NCBI GenBank assembly: GCA_947569705.1
Contig: CANOSP010000001.1
Span: 62,001-126,000 of the forward strand
Direction: 5' to 3'
From: an uncultured Erysipelotrichaceae bacterium
Lineage (GTDB): Bacteria; Bacillota_I; Bacilli_A; Erysipelotrichales; Erysipelotrichaceae
Length of the DNA stretch: 64,000 bases
Position numbers and translations under genes: made by a program. Positions 7,977 to 16,791 of this stretch are shown here, in pieces. Within the stretch, counting starts at the first letter, position 1, and every line of letters starts with the position of its first letter. Below the pieces are notes generated by a model that saw only the letters and a list, made by a program, of their open reading frames with translations, did not search any database and was not told the DNA's origin.

Positions 7977-9995
7977 ATGAAAATTACAGGGCTGCACAAA
8001 AACTATCAGAATCAAAACGATACGGCATGTGTCTTTCAAGACTTATCATTTGAAATCACGCAATGCGGTTTATATTTGTTGCTTCAGGAAAGCGGTGGTG
8101 GGAAAACAACTCTGTTTCGCATCCTGTCCGGTGAAGATAAAGATTATCAGGGAGAGGTTTCGATTGACGGAAATCTTGTCATGATTGACCAAGAAGTGCG
8201 TCTGATGGAATCCATGAGTGTATGGCAGAACTTAACGATGGTGAGTGAGGATCATTCAAAGATTACTTCATTGTTAGAGATGATGCAGATGCAGGAACAT
8301 CGCAATAAAAAAGTAAAGCATTTGTCATTAGGGCAAAAAAAGCGAGTACAAATCATTCGTGGCTTTTTAATGCAGCCATCAATTTATTTGTGTGATGAGC
8401 CGACAGCTTCGCTTGATGAAGAAAATGCTCATATTATTATGGAGTTTCTGAAAAAACGCAGTGAACAGGCATGTGTGATTGTGGCAACTCATGATGAAGT
8501 CTTATGTAAGCCATATGCCGATTGTGTGATGAAGCTGTATAAAGATCATATGGATACAGAAGCATTACATCAAGAAAAGCGCAATGAAATACCGAAAATT
8601 AATAAACAAACAAAACAGAAAAGAAAACAACAAATACTTTTTGCTTGTCAAAGACAATTATCAAGAAAAAAAGAAACGTTTTTTACGTTAATGTTGCTTT
8701 GTTTTCTATTTTTTACTGCTTATATCGGAATAGTAGGAACAAATATATTCCAAAAAACAGCACAGTATGAGTATATATGGAAAAACGGCGAAAATCATCT
8801 GCGTTCGCAACCTAAGGAAGAACCGATAGAAACCGATGATAACCTGCAAACCTTACAGTATTATTTTGGCCAATATGATTTATATACTTATGAAGACGCT
8901 AAAAAACTAAATGAGGCAGATCCTGCGATAATTGGATATTACTTGGGGTGGGATGCCGATGTATATTCAAATATGGATTCTATAGAGAACGGTCTTGTGG
9001 AGTTAAATGAATCTTTTTATGAACAGTTTTTTCATAGATATGATCAAAACGGATTAGGCGGTCCTGAATTTCCTGCTTTTGATTTTTTCGGCATTTATTC
9101 TAAATATGATTTATCAGATGATAAACGCATCTTCTTATATGAAATGTTCGATCAAAAAAAGCTGCCGTTGCTTTACGGCAATTATATGAGCGATATAAAA
9201 GATGTAATTATTTCAGCTAACTTGGCAGAAATGTTATGTAAATTTTATAATTGTGATACGATTGATCAATTAATCGGGCGTGATTTAACTCTTTATACGC
9301 AATACATTTATGAAACTGATGAAGAAGATGAAGACATTGAACTTTATATGAAAGAGGATGTAGAAAAGAAGGCTTTTCATTCTAAAATCGTCGGTATAAC
9401 TGCTTATCAAAACTTAAGTCAGTATCAAGTGTTTACACAGGATCAGGCATATACAAGCACTATGCGTAAGAATTATCAATATCAGTGTGAGGATATGCAA
9501 TACCACCATCTTGATTTAATCATTGATCCTGCCGCAGCTGATTTTGATATAACACGTACTAATGCAAATAAATTATTAAACAAGGAAAAGAATGAATTTG
9601 TTTTCTTTCAAGACAGTATCACATGGAATGAAGGCTTTGAACCGACGATATTTCATCAACAGTCCGTTCGGCTCTATCAAAGTATTGCATTAGCGTTATG
9701 TGCTTTCTTGATCGGATTCTATATGGTTGAAAAACTGTTTTTCAGAAAACGTGAGAAAAAGGAGGCATTGATTATGAAAAGCTTAGGATATTGTTATGCG
9801 TTTGTGGAACAGATACAGGCATGGATGTTATTAGGAGCTGTACTGCCGAGTGTGCTACTTCTTTACGGCATCTTATTAATGAGTGATTTCGGAAAACAAA
9901 TCGGCTTTCAACCGTTACTGATATTAGCGGTATGGGGAATCATGATCATCATATGCAGTTTGTTAAATGCACTGCGTGTTAGAAAAACAAGGTAG
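7977..9995 (+). CDS. ABC transporter, ATPase fused to MacB-like permease
   Basis: 672 residues. The ATPase domain (about 1-200) has signature LSLGQ and Walker B IYLCDEPTASLD. One helix near 235 follows, then a large outer domain (about 255-560) and three C-terminal helices, the MacB arrangement. Such transporters act on peptides, lipoproteins or drugs at the membrane rather than moving a solute through a channel. The Walker A is unusual: QESGGGKTT (37-45) has Gln where the family has Gly. GGGAGG lies eight bases before the ATG at 7977. The second transporter follows after four bases, which suggests a heterodimer. Confidence 0.8.
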   Translation: MKITGLHKNYQNQNDTACVFQDLSFEITQCGLYLLLQESGGGKTTLFRILSGEDKDYQGEVSIDGNLVMIDQEVRLMESMSVWQNLTMVSEDHSKITSLLEMMQMQEHRNKKVKHLSLGQKKRVQIIRGFLMQPSIYLCDEPTASLDEENAHIIMEFLKKRSEQACVIVATHDEVLCKPYADCVMKLYKDHMDTEALHQEKRNEIPKINKQTKQKRKQQILFACQRQLSRKKETFFTLMLLCFLFFTAYIGIVGTNIFQKTAQYEYIWKNGENHLRSQPKEEPIETDDNLQTLQYYFGQYDLYTYEDAKKLNEADPAIIGYYLGWDADVYSNMDSIENGLVELNESFYEQFFHRYDQNGLGGPEFPAFDFFGIYSKYDLSDDKRIFLYEMFDQKKLPLLYGNYMSDIKDVIISANLAEMLCKFYNCDTIDQLIGRDLTLYTQYIYETDEEDEDIELYMKEDVEKKAFHSKIVGITAYQNLSQYQVFTQDQAYTSTMRKNYQYQCEDMQYHHLDLIIDPAAADFDITRTNANKLLNKEKNEFVFFQDSITWNEGFEPTIFHQQSVRLYQSIALALCAFLIGFYMVEKLFFRKREKKEALIMKSLGYCYAFVEQIQAWMLLGAVLPSVLLLYGILLMSDFGKQIGFQPLLILAVWGIMIIICSLLNALRVRKTR

Positions 9996-9999
9996 AATT

Positions 10000-11745
10000 A
10001 TGAATGTTTTAACAGTAAAAAATATAAAAAAATCATTCGGTGACAAACTTGTTTTGGACGACATCAATTTTACGGTTGAGCATCCGGGATTGTATTTACT
10101 ATACGGAACCAGCGGCGGCGGAAAAACAACCTTACTTCATATCATTGCCGGATTTATGAAACCGGACGAAGGAAGTGTGACTGTTTTTGAAAATACCGAA
10201 ATTGCTTATAGCTTTCAAGACAGTGAATTACTTCCTGATTTCACGGTAGCGGAAAATATTGCGTTGGCTGATCAATTACATGCAAAGCCTTCTCAAACGG
10301 AACGGATTGTCAGGGAATTAAACATTGCTCATTTAACGGATCGTTATCCTCATGAATGTTCACAGGGACAGAAAAATCGCATTGCGCTGGCACGTGCTTT
10401 ATGCATGGATGCACCGATTCTTTTAGTCGATGAACCGACCGAGGCGTTAGATGCGGATAATCGCAGCCGGGTCAAAAAGCTGCTCCAACAAGCAGCTGAA
10501 ACGCATATTGTGATCGCGGTGACTCATGATCGGGAATGGATTGAGAGTGCAGAGGCTTGTGTATATGAATTGAAATATCAAAAATTAACCTGTATCCGCA
10601 CTTGTGAGCATCAAAATACCCTTTCAAGCACATCATCATCTGCGCTGCATCGCCCGTTTTTACAAGCGACGATGAAGCGCATCATGAAACCGCGCATGGA
10701 AGCGAACAGATGGCTGTTTTTACTGCTTTCAATCTTTTTGGTTGTATTAACCTTATTGCCAAGTGTTTTGTTTTCTGAGGAATACCGTAAGGAATCTTTA
10801 AACGCTAATGTTATATATGTGGATCGCGGTTATTCCGAAACAGCGTTTTCCTATCGTGAAGCTGAGGTGATACCTGCGTTTGATACTTTGCCTGTGAAAA
10901 CAAAGCGCTATAAAATTCGACTGTATCCGTATCGTGAAAATACGGCGAATCTCACTGTTGAGGGAAAACAGAACATCAGCGGCTATGAAATTATCATCAA
11001 TCAACATACTGCCGAAGCAATCGCCCAAGCGCAGGAAGTCGATGCTCAACAATTACTCAATCAAACACTTTCCGTACCATTTCGCCTTTACGGCAGTGAA
11101 TATTGTATAGATATGAAAATCGTCGGAATTATTCAGGAAAATGATGTTGCCGAACAAATGCAGATTTATTATCATAAGCCTGCGATAGATGCATATTTAC
11201 AAACGCTGTATCCAAAAGAGGAATTGATCGAAGACGCCAACATCTATATGTTGGAAGTACCTGAAAATGAAGTGATTTCCACCTATGAGAATCTACAGGC
11301 AAGCTATCCAAGCTTTGATCTGTATAACAGTATGATTTATGAACATGATACACGCGTTGAACACTTTGCGAAATATCAAATCATTTATTATATTATCACA
11401 GCAGTCTTTATTTGTTGTACAAGCTTGTTCTATATCTATTATCAAATGAAAGAGATGAATGCTTACTTAGCACAGTTTGTTATTTTGCATATGTGCCAAG
11501 TAAAGGAAGCTTTATTGGCAAGACAATACCGTACAATCAAATGGCTTCATCAGTTAAAATTGTCATTATTATCGGTTATTTTATTATATGTAGGGAATTA
11601 TTATCTCAATGTTTCCGATGTATTGCTTGCGGTAACGACAATGACGATCTTAGGGATTCCGATGCTTGCGATTTTATTTATTTCATTTCGGATTAAAAAG
11701 ACATCTTTCTCTGCGGTTTTGCAGAAAGATAAGGATCAAAAATAA
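10000..11745 (+). CDS. ABC transporter, ATPase fused to MacB-like permease (second copy)
   Basis: 581 residues with the same layout as its neighbour: ATPase at about 1-205 with canonical Walker A GTSGGGKTT (36-44), signature CSQGQKNR and Walker B ILLVDEPTEALD. A helix near 245, a smaller outer domain and three C-terminal helices follow. AAGG at the end of the previous gene serves as ribosome site for the ATG at 10000. The two proteins differ strongly outside the ATPase, as expected for two halves of a heteromeric transporter. The substrate is unknown; the small secreted proteins upstream are candidates. Confidence 0.8.
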   Translation: MNVLTVKNIKKSFGDKLVLDDINFTVEHPGLYLLYGTSGGGKTTLLHIIAGFMKPDEGSVTVFENTEIAYSFQDSELLPDFTVAENIALADQLHAKPSQTERIVRELNIAHLTDRYPHECSQGQKNRIALARALCMDAPILLVDEPTEALDADNRSRVKKLLQQAAETHIVIAVTHDREWIESAEACVYELKYQKLTCIRTCEHQNTLSSTSSSALHRPFLQATMKRIMKPRMEANRWLFLLLSIFLVVLTLLPSVLFSEEYRKESLNANVIYVDRGYSETAFSYREAEVIPAFDTLPVKTKRYKIRLYPYRENTANLTVEGKQNISGYEIIINQHTAEAIAQAQEVDAQQLLNQTLSVPFRLYGSEYCIDMKIVGIIQENDVAEQMQIYYHKPAIDAYLQTLYPKEELIEDANIYMLEVPENEVISTYENLQASYPSFDLYNSMIYEHDTRVEHFAKYQIIYYIITAVFICCTSLFYIYYQMKEMNAYLAQFVILHMCQVKEALLARQYRTIKWLHQLKLSLLSVILLYVGNYYLNVSDVLLAVTTMTILGIPMLAILFISFRIKKTSFSAVLQKDKDQK

Positions 11746-11783
11746 GGAATAGGTTCAAATAATAACCAATGATCATTAGATCG

Positions 11784-11818
11784 GATTCTCTTGAATGATA
11801 GAGAATCTTTTCTTTTTA
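11784..11818 (+). terminator. Terminator after the ABC transporter pair
   Basis: GATTCTCT and AGAGAATC form an 8 bp stem around TGAATGA, followed by a T-rich tract. Confidence 0.75.
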
Positions 11819-11936
11819 TCAGCGAATCGTATAATTATGAGAAAAGGGAAATCGAGATCTTTGCATTTACATAAATTTATTATGCGACAGGCTGAATAAT
11901 CAAAAAACTTACAATAAAAACTATTTTATTAAACAT

Positions 11937-11970
11937 GGTACTTGACAATGCAAGGTACTGGATGTATTAT
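11937..11970 (+). promoter_or_regulatory. PadR operon promoter with overlapping dyad
   Basis: TTGACA (11942-11947) and TATTAT (11965-11970) are 17 bases apart. GTACTTG and CAAGGTAC lie on either side of ACAATG, so an imperfect dyad covers the -35 box. This is where an autoregulating PadR repressor would bind; that role is inferred. Confidence 0.5.
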
Positions 11971-11988
11971 AATAGTGAGGTGAAGGTA

Positions 11989-12312
11989 ATGAATACCCAA
12001 TTTAAGAAAGGGGTACTGGAGCTGATTGTGTTATTATCCGTAAATAAAAAGGATATGTACGGATATGAATTGGTAAATGAAGTCAGTAAGGTCGTAAATG
12101 TCAATGAAGGCACGATCTACCCGCTGTTAAAGCGTTTAACCAATGAACACTATTTTGAAACCTATTTAGAGGAATCCAAGGAAGGACCGCCCCGAAAGTA
12201 TTATCGTCTGACAGAGTCCGGCAGAAAACAGAAAAAAATACTGCTGGCTGAATGGACAACCTTTCATGAGCAAGTCAACGCATTTATCAAGGAGAGTGAA
12301 AAAGATGAATAA
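11989..12312 (+). CDS. PadR family transcriptional regulator
   Basis: 107 residues forming a winged helix of the PadR type: FKKGVLELIVLLSV, MYGYELVNEV, EGTIYPLLKRL and the GPPRKYYRLTESG wing. These proteins repress stress or efflux genes and often their own operon. The ATG at 11989 follows GAGGTGAAGGT; an upstream in-frame ATG lies inside the promoter. It overlaps the DUF1700 gene by eight bases. PadR-DUF1700 is a common pair in Firmicutes. It might also control the ABC transporters just upstream. Confidence 0.88.
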   Translation: MNTQFKKGVLELIVLLSVNKKDMYGYELVNEVSKVVNVNEGTIYPLLKRLTNEHYFETYLEESKEGPPRKYYRLTESGRKQKKILLAEWTTFHEQVNAFIKESEKDE

Positions 12313-13303
12313 AGAACAGTTTATTGCTTATATGAATCAGCATTTGGCTGTCATCAAAGAAGATGAGTGAAAAGATATTATTGATGAATACATCAATCAT
12401 ATTGATGAAAAAGTATCTGAGGGAATGAGTGAGGAAGAAGTTATTGAAAGCTTCGGAAATATTGATGAAATGATTAAAGAAATATTAGATGCTTATAATA
12501 TTGATCCCAAGCAGGCAAAAAGCACTGCCAGCGGGTTCGATAAAAAAGTCAATGAAGTGCTGGATGTTCTGTTTGAAGGCTTTCAAAGCTTTTTAAGCAA
12601 GATTACAAGCATGGATGTCGACAGCATCGTCAGACTGATGTTCGAGGTACTGGTTGTATTGCTCGTTCTTGCAATTCTTAGAATTCCTTTTGAGATTATG
12701 GAATCGATCGGCGCATCCTTACTCAAAAGCTTGTTCGGCTATGGTATCGGAAGTACATTCGCATGGATATGGCATTTAATTTGCAGCATCCTGTATATCG
12801 TAATGTTTATTGTGGCTTTAATTAATGTGACAAGCAGACGCTGGGCGCATTTTAAAGGAAAACAGAACACACCGATCATGGATGATGTAAAAGAAAGCTT
12901 TAACTTTGAACAAGCCAAGGAAGCGGTACGCCGCTTTACCGAAGGAGTCGCTCAAAGCGAACAGGAAGAAGCATCGGATTCAGAATCAGACGATGACAGT
13001 GATAAGGAACAAGCGGAAAAAACAACAAAACAGGGCCATCGTTATTCTTACGAGGCAAAGCACGATTATGAATACCATCATCCTTCTTTATTAAGAATCT
13101 GTATGCAGATATTCGGTTTTCTGTTTATGATTCCGTTTATTATGACTGTTGTTGTGCTGTGCTGTCTGTTGGCGTGGCTGATAGCGATGAGCTTTCAGGG
13201 AGTTACCGTTGTCGGCTTCTATTTCTTAGTAATCGGAGCGATTATCGGATGCAGCGGCGTGATCTCATTGATTGATCGCTATTTATGCAAAGGAGGACAT
13301 TAA
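12305..13303 (+). pseudogene. DUF1700 membrane protein interrupted by an in-frame TGA
   Basis: Translation from the ATG at 12305 gives MNKEQFIAYMNQHLAVIKEDE, a typical DUF1700 start. Codon 22 (12368-12370) is then TGA, and the frame continues as KDIIDEYINHIDEKVSEGMSEEEV with the family's conserved acidic helix. CGA or AGA would restore it. The rest has two or more membrane segments (about 95-150 and near the C-terminus) and an acidic linker. The next ATG (12425) has only a badly spaced GAGGG. So the gene is broken unless readthrough or reinitiation occurs; a sequencing error is also possible. Confidence 0.65.
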
Positions 13304-13304
13304 T

Positions 13305-13760
13305 ATGAGAAAATTTATGGTTTGTATGGTTGTTTCTATGGTCTTTCTTTCCATCGGTTTCGCTCTGTGTCTATTTGAATTATCTGACTATGAGTTTGTG
13401 GAATATAATGAAATTGCCGAAACTACCGTCTTGGATACTACCGTCAGTGAGCATAATAAGCTGCGTTTGGATATCGACGATGATATTCGCATTGCGTTTG
13501 AATATGATGAAGATGCCAAAGATAAGGTCAGTATTGAATTCAGCAGTTTATTAAACTATAAGAAAAATGACAGCCGCATTAAGATTAAGGATCTTTCTTG
13601 GTCATGGTCAAGCTGGAAAAAGTATTATACGATATTTATTGACGGCTTGCGTGATCATAAATTAACCGCATTTCATCCTCATTATACAAATGACGATGTT
13701 GAACTTGTGACCGTCACTTGTTCCAAAGCAGCTGAAAAGTGGATTGAAATTCATAATTAA
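13305..13760 (+). CDS. Membrane-anchored protein downstream of DUF1700
   Basis: 151 residues: an N-terminal hydrophobic segment (MVCMVVSMVFLSIGFALCLF) followed by an exported beta-rich domain. AGGAGG lies before the ATG at 13305, one base after the previous stop region. PadR-DUF1700 operons often end with a DUF4097 adhesin-like protein of 250 residues or more. This one is in the same position but much shorter, so it may be a truncated or divergent member. Confidence 0.5.
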   Translation: MRKFMVCMVVSMVFLSIGFALCLFELSDYEFVEYNEIAETTVLDTTVSEHNKLRLDIDDDIRIAFEYDEDAKDKVSIEFSSLLNYKKNDSRIKIKDLSWSWSSWKKYYTIFIDGLRDHKLTAFHPHYTNDDVELVTVTCSKAAEKWIEIHN

Positions 13761-13832
13761 CAAACGGATACAAGGAGAATAGGATAATTACATTGTTTTG
13801 AAACAAATTTTCATTAAATGTAAAAAAATACA

Positions 13833-13861
13833 TTGACGAATGAAATAAAATGATGTATAAT
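13833..13861 (+). promoter_or_regulatory. Strong sigma-A promoter of the small RNA
   Basis: TTGACG (13833-13838) and perfect TATAAT (13856-13861) are separated by 17 bases. No start codon with a ribosome site follows before the terminator at 13965, so the transcript is probably noncoding. Confidence 0.7.
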
Positions 13862-13867
13862 AATACC

Positions 13868-13987
13868 ATGATTTTAATCATCGTACTCAAGCAAGAATGA
13901 CCTAATATCCCTTACCCCTCCTTGTTTCCAATCTATCCTGATATTCTTGCATGAGTTTGTAAGGAACCGTTATTCAACGGTTTTTTT
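13868..13987 (+). ncRNA. Putative small RNA with anti-Shine-Dalgarno loop
   Basis: A transcript of about 120 bases is bounded by a consensus promoter and a terminator. It starts with a small hairpin (ATGAT/ATCAT), then a 14-base arm at 13885-13898 pairs with 13943-13956 (ACTCAAGCAAGAAT with ATTCTTGCATGAGT, one mismatch). The 44-base loop is pyrimidine-rich, looks unstructured and contains CCTCCTT at 13917-13923, the 16S anti-Shine-Dalgarno core. The terminator stem is AACCGTT/AACGGTT (13965-13982) with seven T. C-rich loops of this type mark trans-acting sRNAs in staphylococci and streptococci. I recognise no known class. Confidence 0.55.
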
Positions 13988-14091
13988 ATGGGAGAAATGA
14001 TTAGAAAACAGTTTTTTATATAGGAAAGCTGTTGAATTTAATAAAAACGGTTCAGAAATGATCTCATTCCAAAGGAAATATCCGTTATACT

Positions 14092-14120
14092 TTGTAAAAT
14101 GAGGCGAAACTGTGTATAAT
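14092..14120 (+). promoter_or_regulatory. Promoter of lspA-rluD
   Basis: TTGTAA (14092-14097) and TATAAT (14115-14120) with a 17-base spacer, 36 bases before the lspA start. Confidence 0.5.
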
Positions 14121-14155
14121 ATACTCGTATTTTAAGAAAATGAAAAGGTGAAGTC

Positions 14156-14623
14156 ATGAAGTTCAAACATGTTTTAATAGGAATCGCAACGATTCTCATC
14201 GATCAAATCACAAAGATTGCGGCAGCTTCTTCGTTAAGCAGCGGAAGTATTACGATAATTCCCGGCTTTTTTCGTTTTACCTATGCGGAAAACAGCGGTG
14301 CTGCATGGAGTATGCTGGAAGGGAAAATGTGGTTCTTTTACATTATCACGGTGATTGCGTTAATTGCCATGGTGATGTTTTATCGCAATCAAGCAGACAG
14401 TGATGAGTTGGTTAAGGTATCACTGGTACTGATGATGGCAGGAACAATCGGTAATTTTATCGATCGATTATGCTTTCAGCATGTACGTGATTTTTTAGAT
14501 TTTACTATATTCGGATATGATTTTCCGATTTTTAATGTTGCGGATATGGCACTTTGTATCGGCGTATTCCTGATTATCGTTGATGTATTGCTGGAAAACA
14601 GCGGGATTACATTAAAAAAATGA
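14156..14623 (+). CDS. lspA: Lipoprotein signal peptidase (signal peptidase II)
   Basis: 155 residues with four membrane helices and the family motifs NSGAAWS, GNFIDRL with catalytic Asp103 and FNVADMAL with catalytic Asp130. This aspartic protease removes signal peptides from prolipoproteins after lipid attachment, and several lipoproteins in this window need it. GTGAAGTC precedes the ATG. It overlaps rluD by ATGA, the same lspA-rluD order as in Bacillus. Confidence 0.95.
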   Translation: MKFKHVLIGIATILIDQITKIAAASSLSSGSITIIPGFFRFTYAENSGAAWSMLEGKMWFFYIITVIALIAMVMFYRNQADSDELVKVSLVLMMAGTIGNFIDRLCFQHVRDFLDFTIFGYDFPIFNVADMALCIGVFLIIVDVLLENSGITLKK

Positions 14624-15531
14624 AACAGATCTTACAGGTAGAGGAAGCATTTCATCAACAGCGAATTGATAAATATCTCAGTGATCAGGCAGCGGATTTA
14701 TCAAGAAGCAGAATTCAGGAATTAATTAAGCAGGGAAATGTGCTGATTAATGAAAAAAGCTGTAAAAGCAATTCTAAAGTAAAATGCGGTGATGTGATTG
14801 AAATCAATGTGCCGGAAGATGTTGAGATTGCGGTAGAGCCGCAGAATATTCCGATCGATATTTGTTATGAAGACAGTGATGTCATTGTGATTAACAAAGG
14901 CAAGGGAATGGTCGTGCATCCGTCAGCGGGGCATTATCGGGACACACTGGTAAATGCGTTATTATTTCACTGCAAGGATCTTTCGGGAATAAACGGTGAA
15001 CTGCGGCCGGGAATCGTGCATCGTATTGATAAGGATACAACCGGTTTAATAATTGCCGCAAAAAATGATGCGGCACATCGTTCTTTGGCGGAACAACTGC
15101 AGAAAAAAGAAGTGAACCGTTTGTATTATGCACTGGTTCACGGTGTCATTCAACACGATTTCGGTACGATTGATGCGCCGATTGCCCGAGATCCGAAAGA
15201 TCGTCAAAAAATGACGGTGGCGCAAAACGGCAAAGCGGCACGAACACATTTTAAGGTGTTGGAACGCTTTCGTGATTTTACCTTGCTGGAATGCCGTTTG
15301 GAAACAGGCAGAACGCATCAGATTCGTGTACATATGAAATATATCAATCATCCGGTAGCGGGTGATCCGAAGTACAGCTATCGTAAAGTATTTCGCGAGT
15401 ACGGACAATACTTACATGCGCATCAACTGACCTTTGTCCATCCGCGCACGAAGGAAACGATTGTAGTTGAAGCAAAGTGTCCAAAGTATTTTGAAGCTAC
15501 TTTACAAGAATTAAGAGAAGAAATGAGGTGA
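14620..15531 (+). CDS. rluD: 23S rRNA pseudouridine synthase, RluA/RluD family
   Basis: 303 residues with an S4 domain (about 14-75) and a synthase domain containing HRIDKDTTGLII, with catalytic Asp137. RluD-type enzymes modify 23S rRNA helix 69. Coupling with lspA fixes the start. Family membership is clear; the exact target uridines cannot be read from sequence. Confidence 0.9.
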   Translation: MKQILQVEEAFHQQRIDKYLSDQAADLSRSRIQELIKQGNVLINEKSCKSNSKVKCGDVIEINVPEDVEIAVEPQNIPIDICYEDSDVIVINKGKGMVVHPSAGHYRDTLVNALLFHCKDLSGINGELRPGIVHRIDKDTTGLIIAAKNDAAHRSLAEQLQKKEVNRLYYALVHGVIQHDFGTIDAPIARDPKDRQKMTVAQNGKAARTHFKVLERFRDFTLLECRLETGRTHQIRVHMKYINHPVAGDPKYSYRKVFREYGQYLHAHQLTFVHPRTKETIVVEAKCPKYFEATLQELREEMR

Positions 15532-15537
15532 TCCGAT

Positions 15538-16791
15538 ATGGAGCCGATCAAAGAAGAACTTTATACATTCCAGCTGTTGCATTTTTTAGTCAGTGAGTAT
15601 CATTATCAAATTGTGACTGTTAGACAACAGCGACATGAAAAATGGTTGATGAATCCCACGCATCCGAATTATCCGGTCATCTTTTTAACTACAGCTGATA
15701 AAGAACAGCTGGAAACGAAAATGCAGAGTATCAGTCGTGTTCATCAGGTGATTTCAGAAATGATTCAAAAAGAGAATGAACTGTTGATATTAAATACGAA
15801 TGAAACAGCCGAATTATTGCAGGAGACGGGATTTATGCAGGTACCGATTCATCCCGGAAGCTGTGAAGATGAAAAAGTCAGCGAGCATTTCACAGGAATT
15901 GAGGGCGCTGTTCATGAGGTTGAGGATCAACAAAAGGAATTGATTAAGCTGACCCATTCACTCGAACAAATCCAAAATGAAGAAATCCGTCGTTTGAAGC
16001 AGGGGTTTGCGAAAAAGATGCCGGTGCTGACAACGGCCGTCGTCGCAATCTGTATGATTATATGGCTGCTTGTAGCACTGTTGTCCTCCTATTTGGAAAA
16101 CGACATCATTGCGGCACTGCTCGGCGGTGCTTATTACAAAATGAATATCATCGCACTTCATGAATACTGGCGCATGATTACAGCCGGTTTTCTGCATTTA
16201 GATATTATTCATCTGTTATGTAATATGATGGCATTGTATTCGATCGGTAAGGTATGCGAGCGCGCATATACGAAGTTTCAGTATTTGACGATACTGATCG
16301 GATCGATTATTATCGGGAATCTGTTCGTATTCTTAACCGAAGGCAATTCTATCTGTTTGGGCATCAGCGGCGGTGTATTCGGATTATTCGGTGCGGTCAT
16401 TGTGATGCTGTTTGCGGACGGAAGCATTCAAAATCCGATGATCAAGGCTTCGGTTATGCGCCTGTTAGTAATGAATGCGCTGATTTCACTGTTGCCGGGA
16501 ATTTCTTTGTTTGCTCATTTAGGCGGATTTGTCGCCGGCGGATTTATGGGTGTGATCTTTACCAAGGAACCGCGTTGGTCTCATTTGCGTATTCATGTGA
16601 CAATCAGCTTTGCGATTCTGGTCGGTCTTTCCTTCGGTATGGCTTCTAAAGTTGATTTGATCGATCCTTTGGATCGTCAAATCGATCGAACCTATTATCG
16701 CACCGTAAAGGCATTGGGGCTTGACAGCTATGCACAGCGTATTCAAGACGGCTATTTGCGTTATTATTCAAAGGAGGATCTCGGCTTATGA
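15538..16791 (+). CDS. Rhomboid family intramembrane serine protease
   Basis: 417 residues. A soluble N-terminal domain of about 160 residues is followed by a six-helix rhomboid core with HEYWRMITAGFLH, catalytic Ser277 in GISGGVFG and catalytic His327 in FAHLGG. It resembles GluP/YqgP of Bacillus, which cleaves membrane proteins, but lacks that protein's C-terminal TPR part. GAGGTGATCC precedes the ATG. It lies in one operon with rluD and the dCMP deaminase gene, which overlaps its end by four bases. Confidence 0.9.
   Translation: MEPIKEELYTFQLLHFLVSEYHYQIVTVRQQRHEKWLMNPTHPNYPVIFLTTADKEQLETKMQSISRVHQVISEMIQKENELLILNTNETAELLQETGFMQVPIHPGSCEDEKVSEHFTGIEGAVHEVEDQQKELIKLTHSLEQIQNEEIRRLKQGFAKKMPVLTTAVVAICMIIWLLVALLSSYLENDIIAALLGGAYYKMNIIALHEYWRMITAGFLHLDIIHLLCNMMALYSIGKVCERAYTKFQYLTILIGSIIIGNLFVFLTEGNSICLGISGGVFGLFGAVIVMLFADGSIQNPMIKASVMRLLVMNALISLLPGISLFAHLGGFVAGGFMGVIFTKEPRWSHLRIHVTISFAILVGLSFGMASKVDLIDPLDRQIDRTYYRTVKALGLDSYAQRIQDGYLRYYSKEDLGL

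Noticed and set aside
12368-12370. TGA read as tryptophan or selenocysteine
   Set aside because: TGA ends thyA, murL, lspA and other intact genes here, and no stem-loop of SECIS type follows.
13868-13987. 6S RNA, SRP RNA or tmRNA
   Set aside because: The size, the single long stem with a large pyrimidine loop and the lack of any conserved core of those RNAs do not fit.
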